A stretch of 64,000 bases of DNA, taken from the NCBI GenBank assembly GCA_002368665.1, contig DFEK01000001.1, positions 480,008 to 544,007 on the forward strand. The letters run 5' to 3'. The notes under the pieces are model-generated. The model saw only the letters and a program-made list of their open reading frames with translations. It searched no databases and was not told the origin of the DNA. This document shows positions 8,228-16,386 of the stretch, one piece after another. Numbering within the stretch: position 1 is the stretch's first letter; every line of letters begins with the position of its first letter. The translations under genes were made by a program, and so were the position numbers. The DNA is from Lachnospiraceae bacterium UBA3804. Lineage in GTDB: Bacteria > Bacillota > Clostridia > Lachnospirales > Lachnospiraceae.

Positions 8228-9103
8228 CTATGCTCTCTGCCATTTCGTTGATTTTCTGATGCTTCTTACCACATATCCGGATGCATCTTCGCTTCCTTCG
8301 TATGCTGCGATTGCGGCGGAAATAACTGCCACAAGTTCAAGATCATCAGAGAGTTCTTCCACAACAGGCGCCGGTGTAACAACTGCTTCCGCTTTGGGAG
8401 CTTCTGCTTTGGCTGCGGCTGCTGCTTTTGCTTTCTTTGCTGCTTCGATCTTCGGGAAAATACCGAAGACGGAGATGATCAAAGAAATCAGGATCAGGAT
8501 TACGAATACGGTTCCCATACCGAGTAAGGTATTCAGTCCTGCTTTTTTAAGGTTCTCACCAACGGTGTACTGTACATTGAAAGCAACGTTGGAGATTTTC
8601 ATATCTTCTGTGTAGGAAACTGCCAGCTGCATATCCTTTACATCACATACAATCGGAACGGTGATATCGTAACCGCCATCTTTGTTCTTGTTGATCTCAA
8701 GATTGGACAAATCCAGTTTCTTGGCATTTCCGCTGTCTTCTCTGGAATCCAGATAAGACTTAACAGCTTTGGAATATACTTCCTGGTTTTTAAAATGTAA
8801 ATCAAACTGTGCTAAAAGCTGCGAAACCTGGTTCCACTCATTTCTGGAATAAAGAGGTAAGGAAGCGTCAATATCATTCACATCAACCTTTAACTGATTT
8901 TTGTAATCAATATATTCCACAAAATTGTTGTTCTCGTCCGTCGTGCCGATTACGAAAACGGAAAGTACTTTGACATTGTTTTCAATCAAAGCCTTGTCTT
9001 CTTCAAACTGTTTATACTCAGGAACAGTCGTTTCTTTCTTACAGCCGGCAAAAAGGAACATCGCAGCAAGCAGGCAGCACAGAATTCTTAATTTTCTTTT
9101 CAT
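8228..9103 (-). CDS. OadG-like delta subunit with N-terminal lipoprotein domain
   Basis: 291 residues. The N terminus is a lipoprotein signal with lipobox FAGC (Cys about residue 21), followed by an extracytoplasmic region of about 170 residues, a single membrane segment (about 194-216), an Ala/Lys-rich linker, and a cytoplasmic tail ending YVVRSIRKSTKWQRA, typical of OadG/MmdD tails. In known pumps the small OadG subunit anchors the carboxyltransferase to the beta subunit. Here the tail would face the cytoplasm while the added domain is outside. It lies 15 bases after the carboxyltransferase gene in the same operon. The outer domain is unrecognised. Confidence 0.75.
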   Translation of the reverse strand: MKRKLRILCCLLAAMFLFAGCKKETTVPEYKQFEEDKALIENNVKVLSVFVIGTTDENNNFVEYIDYKNQLKVDVNDIDASLPLYSRNEWNQVSQLLAQFDLHFKNQEVYSKAVKSYLDSREDSGNAKKLDLSNLEINKNKDGGYDITVPIVCDVKDMQLAVSYTEDMKISNVAFNVQYTVGENLKKAGLNTLLGMGTVFVILILISLIISVFGIFPKIEAAKKAKAAAAAKAEAPKAEAVVTPAPVVEELSDDLELVAVISAAIAAYEGSEDASGYVVRSIRKSTKWQRA

Positions 9104-9118
9104 GTGCTCCTCCTATTC

Positions 9119-10555
9119 TTAAACGGTACCGTGCTTCTTCGCAGGGCGGTCTTCACGCTTGGAATAAAGCATTTCAAACGCACCGATTACATACTTTCTG
9201 GTGTCTGCGGGAGCGATAATGTAATCAACATATCCTCTCTTTGCAGCACTCATGGCGGAATCCTGAAGTTTGGCATACTCTTTAGCCTTGTCTCCGATCA
9301 CATCGGAAGCTTCTCCGTCATACATGATCTTAGCGGCAATCTTTGCATCCATGGTACCGATCTTGGCATCTTCCCATGCGAAGGTTACATCGCATCCGAT
9401 AGCCTTGCTGTTCATGGAAACATATGCGCTGCCGTAAGCTTCTTTGGCAATTACGTTTACCTTGGGTACGGAAGCGTTTGCAAAAGCAAAGGTCATCTTG
9501 GAAACGGCTCTTGCAATTCTCTTCTCCGCACAGGTGCATGCGCAATATCCCTTAACATTGGTAAGGGAAAGGATCGGAATGGAGAAAGCATCGCAGAAGT
9601 TAATGAACTCTGCAGCCTTAACGCATCCGTTTACGGAAAGTTCTTCGCCGAATTTCTCAGCTTCCTTACCTTCCGCATCGAAAACTACGGAACGGTTTCC
9701 TACGCATCCGATGGTCATACCGTCGAGTTTGATAAATCCGACAACCATCTGCTTGCCGTATCCTGCCTTGATCTCAAGAAATGCATTGTCATCCGCAATA
9801 TCCGCGAATGCAAGTGCTGCATCCTGATATCCTGCTTCGATATTGTTGCAGGCACGATTCAGGGAATCGTTGGTAGCGACTTCTTCCGCTTCCTCTTCAT
9901 TGTTTGCGGGAAGGAAAGAAATCAGGGTACGGATCTGTCCGAGAATATCAGCTTCCTCGCCGACGAAATCTGCGATTCCGGATTCTTCGGACTGGAATTT
10001 TGCATTGGATGTATCGCATTTTTCTTTGCTGTTTCCTTCCAGTGCATTGGGTGAATTTACAAAAAGATGTGCATTCTTCTCTTCCATGAAAGTGAAGTCT
10101 GCCATTGCGGGAAGAATGGCAAGTCCGCCGCCGCAGTTACCGAAGATTGCGGTAATCTGAGGAATTACGCCGGAAGCCATGGCTTCTTTCAGATAAATCT
10201 CACCGAAACCGTTCAATGCGTCGGTTGCTTCCTGCAGTCTTAAACCTGCGGAATCAATTAAACCGATAACGGGTGCACCCATCTTCATTGCCATGTCATA
10301 TAACTTGACAATCTTCTTTGCGTGCATTTCGCCCACGGTTCCTCCGAGAACGGAAGCATCCTGGCTGTATACATAAACCAGGTTGTCATTGATACAACCG
10401 TATCCGGTGATAACACCGTCGGACGGAGTATCAATCTGTTTCAGATTAAAATCGGTTGCTCTTGCGGAAACAAGACCGCCGATTTCAACGAAACTGTTTG
10501 GATCAAGCAATGCATCGATTCTTGATCTCGCTGCACTTGTAGAAACAGTACTCAT
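9119..10555 (-). CDS. mmdA: Acyl-CoA carboxyltransferase (methylmalonyl-CoA decarboxylase alpha / 12S type)
   Basis: 478 residues, two crotonase-like carboxyltransferase halves of the AccD/PccB/MmdA family. LLDPNSFVEIGGL lies at about residue 20, then DASVLGGTVGEMHAKKI, the oxyanion-hole block FGNCGGGLAILPA, and in the second half NVKGYCACTCAEKR and AYGSAYVSMNSK. It moves CO2 from an acyl-CoA (probably methylmalonyl-CoA) to biotin. It is about 30 residues shorter than typical MmdA. Start chosen at 10555 because GGAGG sits eight bases before that ATG; an upstream in-frame ATG overlaps the GGAGG. First gene of the operon. Confidence 0.85.
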   Translation of the reverse strand: MSTVSTSAARSRIDALLDPNSFVEIGGLVSARATDFNLKQIDTPSDGVITGYGCINDNLVYVYSQDASVLGGTVGEMHAKKIVKLYDMAMKMGAPVIGLIDSAGLRLQEATDALNGFGEIYLKEAMASGVIPQITAIFGNCGGGLAILPAMADFTFMEEKNAHLFVNSPNALEGNSKEKCDTSNAKFQSEESGIADFVGEEADILGQIRTLISFLPANNEEEAEEVATNDSLNRACNNIEAGYQDAALAFADIADDNAFLEIKAGYGKQMVVGFIKLDGMTIGCVGNRSVVFDAEGKEAEKFGEELSVNGCVKAAEFINFCDAFSIPILSLTNVKGYCACTCAEKRIARAVSKMTFAFANASVPKVNVIAKEAYGSAYVSMNSKAIGCDVTFAWEDAKIGTMDAKIAAKIMYDGEASDVIGDKAKEYAKLQDSAMSAAKRGYVDYIIAPADTRKYVIGAFEMLYSKREDRPAKKHGTV

Positions 10556-10936
10556 GTTGAAAACCTCCATATATATTTAAAAAAATGTTACATACTTTTG
10601 GCCGCAAAATGGGAACCGACCCATTTGCGCTCAAAATAAACTATAACATAAAAAAACCGAAAAACATAGGAAAATTTTCAATAAATTCCTAATATTTTTC
10701 GGGATTATTATAGGCAAAATTTAGGTTATGGCTCGCTGGATGTCATGATGATTTAGTTTATGGCTCGGTGGCCGTCATCACGACAATGCTCAGGGACTCG
10801 GCTTGTTCTCAGAAACTTTATCATTCATTGGTAAAATATAGTCTACGTTGTTTCTTCGAGCCAAACTCGCCCTTCGCACAGTCTACATGCCGTCCATTCG
10901 ATACAACGAATCGAATTATCATGACATCTGCTCGGT
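10556..10936. other. Non-coding gap with inverted and direct repeats upstream of mmdA
   Basis: No gene is visible. From 10727 to about 10945, the two ends form an inverted repeat around GATGTCATGAT (near 10740 and, inverted, near 10920). Inside are two copies of a 20-odd-base direct repeat (ATGGCTCGCTGGATGTCATG and ATGGCTCGGTGGCCGTCATC, starting near 10728 and 10761). Nearer mmdA, at about 10669-10693, is an A/T-rich imperfect palindrome (TAGGAATTT/AAATTTTCCTA). I could not assign a convincing promoter for mmdA. Confidence 0.5.
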
Positions 10937-11506
10937 TTAGATATCTAGTTTTATTTGAATTTCTTTTTCCGCTTGCGCCTTGAAATCCTCCAATACGTCT
11001 GGGTTCATTTGGGGAAGATCTTCGATGGATTTGACACCGAAAGAACGAAGGAACTGCTCCGTGGTTCCGAATAAAAGCGGGCGGCCGGGTGCATCGAGTC
11101 TTCCGACTTCGGTGATAAAACCATATTCCACGAGTTTGTTAAGGGAGGAGTCGGAATTGACGCCTCGTATTTTCTCCACATCCAGACGAGTAACGGGCTG
11201 CTTATACGCAACAATCGATAATGTCTCAAGCGCCGCATCCGTCAGACTCTGTTTCTTCGGTACATTCGTAATCTTGATCAGATCATCATAGAATTCTTCT
11301 TTGGTACGAAGCTGGATAGCATTTTCCAGTTCCACAATCTGAATACCGCGGTCTGCTCTGGCATAATCGGTTTTTAAGGCGTCAAGAGCCTCTGCAAATT
11401 CCTCTTCCGTACATTCCAGAGCTGTTATGATATCTTTACTTTCCACCGACTCGCCTTTGGCAAATAAAATTGCCTCAACGGCGGCTTTTAAACGTTTCTT
11501 ATCCAT
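10937..11506 (-). CDS. scpB: Segregation and condensation protein B
   Basis: 189 residues forming two winged-helix domains. The conserved N terminus reads KAAVEAILFAKGE, and the central block LSIVAYKQPVTR (about residues 95-106) followed by IRGVNSD is the ScpB signature. With ScpA it forms the kleisin complex that binds SMC in chromosome compaction and segregation. The start at 11506 has AGGA six bases upstream; an ATG four codons earlier overlaps this ribosome-binding site. It follows scpA by 11 bases. Confidence 0.95.
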   Translation of the reverse strand: MDKKRLKAAVEAILFAKGESVESKDIITALECTEEEFAEALDALKTDYARADRGIQIVELENAIQLRTKEEFYDDLIKITNVPKKQSLTDAALETLSIVAYKQPVTRLDVEKIRGVNSDSSLNKLVEYGFITEVGRLDAPGRPLLFGTTEQFLRSFGVKSIEDLPQMNPDVLEDFKAQAEKEIQIKLDI

Positions 11507-11517
11507 TTTATTCCTCA

Positions 11518-12288
11518 TTATACAAGTTCAATTCGTGTAAAGGGTGCCTTATAAGTAATCGTAAAATCGTTAAAGGCCTCTTCCTGCTTCACATCAACAC
11601 TACCGACTTTGATCAGTTCAAGAATGATCAGGAAAGTGACGATAGTGTCCATTTTACTCTTCTGTTTGGAAAGAAGATCTGTAAAAGAGCAGTTTTTATG
11701 TGCTTCGATATAGGCGCAGACCTCAAGCTGTTTCTTATCAAGGTCCACTTCCTCTTTCTTGATCTTTCCGAAACTCGAACGGATCGGGTCGATTTTGTCC
11801 TCGTTTCGCTTCATGATAACCTTAAAAAGTTCATTCAGGGACTGAAGCGTGTTATCGCCGACCAGGCTTTCGTAATCGGGCGGAGCCTTGTAGGAGCTGA
11901 CTTCCTTTGGAATATTGGGCTTTTTGTAAATATAGCGTTCCGAGCCCATTTGCATATCCTTTAATTCCAGGGACATGTACTTGTACATTTTGTATTCCAG
12001 AAGTTTCTGTACCAGTTCCGCTCTCGGGTCGATTTCTTCTTCGCCCTCTTCCACTTCCTGTTTCGGCAGAAGCATCTTGCACTTAATATCCAGAAGTGTA
12101 GCAGCCATAACAAGAAATTCGCTGACAACGTTTAAGTCTTCCTTCGGCATATTTTTGACATATTCCAGATACTGCTCGGTAATGAGACTGATCGGAATAT
12201 CGTAAATATCCACTTTATTCTTTTCAATTAAATGAAGGAGAAGGTCCAGGGGGCCTTCAAACACCTCCAGTTTAACGGGTATTGCCAT
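11518..12288 (-). CDS. scpA: Segregation and condensation protein A (kleisin)
   Basis: 256 residues. The N terminus VKLEVFEGPLDLLLHLIEKN is the kleisin motif that contacts the SMC neck; DIYDIPISLITEQYL and LVMAATLLDIKCKMLLP follow. The C terminus is a winged helix that binds the SMC head. Together with ScpB it bridges SMC dimers in the cytoplasm. It begins five bases after the metallophosphoesterase stop, with its ribosome-binding site inside the end of that gene, so the three are probably cotranscribed. Confidence 0.95.
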   Translation of the reverse strand: MAIPVKLEVFEGPLDLLLHLIEKNKVDIYDIPISLITEQYLEYVKNMPKEDLNVVSEFLVMAATLLDIKCKMLLPKQEVEEGEEEIDPRAELVQKLLEYKMYKYMSLELKDMQMGSERYIYKKPNIPKEVSSYKAPPDYESLVGDNTLQSLNELFKVIMKRNEDKIDPIRSSFGKIKKEEVDLDKKQLEVCAYIEAHKNCSFTDLLSKQKSKMDTIVTFLIILELIKVGSVDVKQEEAFNDFTITYKAPFTRIELV

Positions 12289-12293
12289 TTTAA

Positions 12294-13184
12294 TTACTTT
12301 CCTTTAATCGTAATGCAGGTGATCTCGCCGGGATTGTTAAGCCGAAGCGGAATCGTATGAGTTCCGAGACCGCAGGATACATATCCCGCTTTGTTTCCTC
12401 TTAGATACAGGCCTCCGCTGTATTTGGGGAACAGTCGGATGGCGGGCGAAGCCAGTCCTCCGATGAACGGAAGACGGATAATTCCGCCGTGCAGATGTCC
12501 GGAAAGGAAAAGATCCGCACCGTATGCAAAATATTCATCTCCATATTCCGGATTATGTGCCATCAGGATCGTATATTCATCGTCCTTTACCGGTCCAAGC
12601 CGGTTTTTGATATATCCGGACGGCATAAACTGTGTACAAAAACGCTTATAATAGATTCTGTCCACGGTAAGTCCCGAAATGCGAACCGGCAGGTCGGGCA
12701 GCTTCACGGAATTATTGTCCAGAAACGTGATATTCTCGGAATCAATGGCATCAATATAATCATCAAACATCTCTCCGTAGGTTTCGGGATAAAGTCTTGC
12801 GCGATATTCATGATTACCGAGCGCATAATAGATCTTAAACTCCCTGGAAAGACGACGGATAAAAGAAATCGCCGCCGAATTATCTTTGCCCGGATGCGCC
12901 GTCATCATATCTCCTCCGCAGAGGATGAAATCCGGCTTACATCTTCGAATCGCACCAAGTAAGTCCTCGTTGTTTAACGCAAAGCGCTTCGAATGCAGAT
13001 CCGTCACAAAGACAAAACGCAGGGATTGGCCTTTGCGCAGTTTCTTCGTCGTAAGTTCTTTCTTTCGTACGACAAAGCGATTCTGATCGAGAAGACTCCA
13101 TACGAACAAAGAAGCACCCAGTACAAGCAATCCTTCTTTCAGCCATTTTTTCTTATTCTGTTTATCGAAAGTTAACAGACTCAT
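12294..13184 (-). CDS. Membrane-anchored calcineurin-like metallophosphoesterase
   Basis: 296 residues. One membrane segment near the N terminus (about residues 16-33) is followed by a calcineurin-type phosphoesterase domain with its five metal-binding blocks in order: VTDLHSKR, CGGDMM, ALGNHEYR, LMAHNPEY and LSGHLHGG. This matches the YkuE/YaeI group, some of which act on lipid pyrophosphates; the substrate here is not known. It is the first gene of the scpA-scpB group. The weak ribosome-binding site and short upstream gap leave the exact start a little uncertain. Confidence 0.85.
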   Translation of the reverse strand: MSLLTFDKQNKKKWLKEGLLVLGASLFVWSLLDQNRFVVRKKELTTKKLRKGQSLRFVFVTDLHSKRFALNNEDLLGAIRRCKPDFILCGGDMMTAHPGKDNSAAISFIRRLSREFKIYYALGNHEYRARLYPETYGEMFDDYIDAIDSENITFLDNNSVKLPDLPVRISGLTVDRIYYKRFCTQFMPSGYIKNRLGPVKDDEYTILMAHNPEYGDEYFAYGADLFLSGHLHGGIIRLPFIGGLASPAIRLFPKYSGGLYLRGNKAGYVSCGLGTHTIPLRLNNPGEITCITIKGK

Positions 13185-13244
13185 GCCAACTCATTGTACC
13201 ACAAAAACTCTGTTTTTGCTGTAACAAAAATCATTTTTGCCTAT

Positions 13245-13386
13245 AAAAAAGAATGTCGCTTGCGACATTCTCGCGCCGAGCGCGGTTGCATTTATGCAAC
13301 ATATTCCTATCGCGCGAGTGCGCATCCTTAGCGAAGCATTTTTATATTTCATAGGAAATGCGGAGCAATTTCCTATGAAATAAAAA
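13245..13386 (-). repeat. 142-bp multi-hairpin intergenic repeat, copy 1
   Basis: Differs from copy 2 (38870-39011) by one base in 142. Read on the minus strand it is a chain of hairpins: TTTCATAGGAAAT/ATTTCCTATGAAA, then GTTGCAT/ATGCAAC, then GAATGTCGC/GCGACATTC followed by TTTTTTAT, which looks like an intrinsic terminator. It begins right after the rpsU terminator. Confidence 0.9.
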
Positions 13387-13390
13387 TGAA

Positions 13391-13414
13391 TAAGCCACAC
13401 AATGTGCGGCTTAT
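13391..13414 (-). terminator. Rho-independent terminator of rpsU
   Basis: Stem AAGCC-CACA / TGTG-GGCTT on the minus strand, followed by ATTCATTTTTATTT. It lies 14 bases after the rpsU stop and abuts repeat copy 1. Confidence 0.75.
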
Positions 13415-13427
13415 CAATTCGTAATCA

Positions 13428-13607
13428 TTAGTTGTTATATTTGCGCTTTCTTGCTGCCTCGCTCTTTTTCTTACGCTTTACAGAAGGCTTTTCGTAGTGC
13501 TCTCTCTTACGAATTTCCTGCTGGATACCAGCCTTCGCGCAGCTTCTCTTAAAACGACGTAATGCGCTGTCTAAGGATTCGTTTTCTTTAACTTCTACTC
13601 TGGACAT
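13428..13607 (-). CDS. rpsU: 30S ribosomal protein S21
   Basis: 59 residues, very basic. The protein starts MSRVEVKENESLDSALRRFK and continues with RSCAKAG and IRKREHYEKPS, the canonical S21 sequence. A GGAGGG ribosome-binding site lies upstream. It has its own strong promoter and terminator, so it is probably monocistronic. S21 binds the 30S platform near the anti-Shine-Dalgarno region and helps initiation. Confidence 0.97.
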   Translation of the reverse strand: MSRVEVKENESLDSALRRFKRSCAKAGIQQEIRKREHYEKPSVKRKKKSEAARKRKYNN

Positions 13608-13682
13608 CTCTCAACCCTCCTCCCAGTTTTAAACTTGTGCATAAACTGTTCGGGTATTGCTTTCAAAAAATGCACATTCCCT

Positions 13683-13710
13683 ATTATACAGATTTTTCAC
13701 AGTTCGTCAA
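13683..13710 (-). promoter_or_regulatory. Sigma-A type promoter of rpsU
   Basis: TTGACG, 16 bases, TATAAT on the minus strand. It lies in the gap between alaS and rpsU and gives a leader of about 70 bases. Confidence 0.75.
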
Positions 13711-13719
13711 GACAAAGAT

Positions 13720-16371
13720 TTATCCAATCTGTCCTGCCAGTACTGTTTCGGCTTCGGCAATGGCATACGGAATACCTGCGGGGTTCTTTCCGCCTGCCTG
13801 AGCCATGTTGGGACGTCCGCCGCCGCCACCGCCTACTTTGCCGGCAATCGCTTTGATTAAATTGCCTGCATGAGCGCCCTTCTTCTGTGCTTCATCGGTC
13901 GCCATAACAACCATATTAACCTTACCGTCTGCCTCGGACAGAAGAACAACAACGCCCTCACCGAGCTTATCCTTTAAGGAATCGCCCAAATCACGAAGGC
14001 CGTTCATATCCACACCCGGAACAGCCGTGGCAAGAAGTTTCACGCCCTTTACATCCTTTACGGAATTCATGACATCTCCTACCGCTTCCTTGGCAGCTTT
14101 GCTCTTTAAGGATTCGATTTCGGAATGCATTGCCTTGATCTCCGCATTCATGTGCTCCAGTTTGGAAGATAAATCGGCAGGCTGCGCTTTTACCGCTGCA
14201 CAGGCAGCATTTAACTGCTCTTCCAAAGTCTTATAATATGCAAATACATTTGCGCCCGTAATGGCTTCGATACGACGTACACCGGCTGCGACACCGCTTT
14301 CGGATAAAATCTTAAAGAAACCGATCTCTCCGGTATGCGCTACATGGGTACCACCGCAGAACTCCTTGGAATCGCCCATCATAACCACGCGAACCTTCTC
14401 GCCGTATTTCTCGCCGAAAAGTGCCATTGCACCGAGCTGCTTCGCTTCTTCAATATTGCAAACCTTGGTAATGACCGGATAATCCGCTGCGATCCATTCA
14501 TTTACAAGTTCTTCCACCTTGGCAAGTTCTTCTTTGGTCATAGCCTTACCATAGGAGAAGTCAAATCTTGTACGGTCGGGATCCTGATAAGAGCCCTGCT
14601 GATGAACATTGTCACCAAGTACGGTCTGCAAAGCCTTCTGCATTAAGTGTGTCGCGGAATGGTTCTTGCAGGTAAATGCTCTGGTCTTGGTATCAACTAA
14701 GAGGGTTGCCGCATCGCCTTTTGCGATAAAGCCTTCCGTTACAACACCGACATGACCTACGCGGTCTGCGCCGAGTTTCACGGTATCGGTAACCTTAAAG
14801 GTTCCGTTTGCGGTTTTGATCACACCGATATCACCCTTCTGACCACCCATGGTAGCATAGAAAGGAGTCTTTGTTACAACGATGGTTCCTTCTTGACCGG
14901 TAGCAAGTTTATCCGTCAAAGCCTGTGCATCTGCAAGGGCTGCAATCGTATCTTCTCCGGTTAAGCTATCATAACCGATAAACTCAGTCTTGATATCATC
15001 TCCGAGTTCATCAAATACATTTGCATTCGTATCAAGCTTGGCCGCAAATTTCTGTCCTTCTCTGGCTTTCTGTTTCTGCTCTTCCATGGAAACCTTAAAG
15101 CCTTCACCGTCTACGGTTAAGCCTTCTTCACAAGCCAGTTCTTCGGTAAGTTCCAGAGGGAAACCGAAGGTATCATAAAGATAAAATGCATCTTTACCTG
15201 CAATTTCCCTGCTTCCCGCATCCTTGGCGGTATCCAGAATTTTCTTATATTCTTTCAGACCGTTCTCCAGGGTACTTTCGAAACGTTCGATTTCCTTGGT
15301 CAGCTCATCCAGAACAAATGCTCTGTTTGTCGTCAGATTTTGGAAGCTTTCCTTATAGATTTCATCCATATAAATGGTTGCGATTTCCAGGATATTCTCT
15401 TTCTTAAGTCCCAGCATTCTCGCATGACGAACCGCACGGCGAATCAGACGTCTAAGTACATAGCCCGCTCCCGCATTGGAAGGAATCAGTTTTGCTTCGT
15501 CACCGATCAGCATCACACTTGTTCTGGTATGATCGGCCAGAATTCTCATGGACTTGGTGAGTTTCTCGTCCGCATTGTATTTTACATTGGAAGCTTTCTC
15601 GATATATGCAATAACCGGTGCAAAAAGATCCGTCTGATATACATCCTTGGTTCCGTTTAAGAAAGCAAGAATTCTTTCCAGACCCCATCCGGTATCCACA
15701 TTCTTTTGCTTTAAAGGAATCAGTGTACCGTCTTTTTGCTTCTCATATTGCATAAAAACATCATTGCCGAGCTCTGTGTATTTTCCGCAGGAACATCCCG
15801 GTCCGCAATTCGGTCCGCAATCGGGAACATCGGCAATATAGAACATCTCGGAGTCGGGTCCGCAGGGGCCGTATTCGAGTCCCCACCAGTTATCTTCTGC
15901 GGGAAGATAATAAATATTCTCCTTCTTAAATCCGGAAGCGATTCGATATTCCGCACCTTCCTCATCACGGGGTGCATTTTCATCCCCCGCAAATACGGTT
16001 GCTGCCAGATGATCCGCATCAAATCCGAATACTTCGGTCAGAAGTTCAAAACTCCATTTGCAACGCTCTTCCTTGAAGTAGTCTCCAAGGCTCCAGCTAC
16101 CCATCATTTCAAAAAAAGTCACATGACTCTTATCGCCAACCGAATCGATATCATTGGTACGCACACAGCCCTGAACATTGCAAAGTCTGGTACCGAGAGG
16201 ATGCTTCTCTCCAAGCAGATAAGGCATCAAAGGCTGCATGCCCGCTACATTGAATAACACTCCCGTGGATCCGTCGGATACCAAGGATACCGCACCCACA
16301 TCCACATGTCCTCTCTTAATGTAGAACTCCTTCCATGTCCTGCGAAGTTCATCTGAAGTAAACTGTCTCAT
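13720..16371 (-). CDS. alaS: Alanyl-tRNA synthetase
   Basis: 883 residues, full length. The class II catalytic core is at the N terminus (TWKEFYIKRGH, FEMMGSWSLGDYF). A Cys-rich block with CGPNCGPGCSCGKY near residue 180 is common in clostridial enzymes. The editing domain has HSATHLM and the zinc-binding CGGTH. The C-terminal domain ends with a Gly-rich GKVGGGGGGRPNMAQAGG block. It charges tRNA-Ala and hydrolyses mischarged Ser/Gly. The ATG at 16371 is preferred over a TTG nine bases upstream that almost touches GGAG. It follows the CAP lipoprotein by 15 bases and has no T-box in front. Confidence 0.97.
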   Translation of the reverse strand: MRQFTSDELRRTWKEFYIKRGHVDVGAVSLVSDGSTGVLFNVAGMQPLMPYLLGEKHPLGTRLCNVQGCVRTNDIDSVGDKSHVTFFEMMGSWSLGDYFKEERCKWSFELLTEVFGFDADHLAATVFAGDENAPRDEEGAEYRIASGFKKENIYYLPAEDNWWGLEYGPCGPDSEMFYIADVPDCGPNCGPGCSCGKYTELGNDVFMQYEKQKDGTLIPLKQKNVDTGWGLERILAFLNGTKDVYQTDLFAPVIAYIEKASNVKYNADEKLTKSMRILADHTRTSVMLIGDEAKLIPSNAGAGYVLRRLIRRAVRHARMLGLKKENILEIATIYMDEIYKESFQNLTTNRAFVLDELTKEIERFESTLENGLKEYKKILDTAKDAGSREIAGKDAFYLYDTFGFPLELTEELACEEGLTVDGEGFKVSMEEQKQKAREGQKFAAKLDTNANVFDELGDDIKTEFIGYDSLTGEDTIAALADAQALTDKLATGQEGTIVVTKTPFYATMGGQKGDIGVIKTANGTFKVTDTVKLGADRVGHVGVVTEGFIAKGDAATLLVDTKTRAFTCKNHSATHLMQKALQTVLGDNVHQQGSYQDPDRTRFDFSYGKAMTKEELAKVEELVNEWIAADYPVITKVCNIEEAKQLGAMALFGEKYGEKVRVVMMGDSKEFCGGTHVAHTGEIGFFKILSESGVAAGVRRIEAITGANVFAYYKTLEEQLNAACAAVKAQPADLSSKLEHMNAEIKAMHSEIESLKSKAAKEAVGDVMNSVKDVKGVKLLATAVPGVDMNGLRDLGDSLKDKLGEGVVVLLSEADGKVNMVVMATDEAQKKGAHAGNLIKAIAGKVGGGGGGRPNMAQAGGKNPAGIPYAIAEAETVLAGQIG

Positions 16372-16386
16372 GAAATTCAAATCTCC

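Noticed and set aside
9104..10054. 316-codon open frame on the plus strand opposite mmdA
   Set aside because: Antisense to a clear conserved carboxyltransferase gene; Cys/Gly-rich composition with no family pattern.
13720..16371. T-box or other riboswitch before alaS
   Set aside because: Only 15 bases separate it from the CAP gene, and no T-box sequence was seen in the CAP gene's leader.
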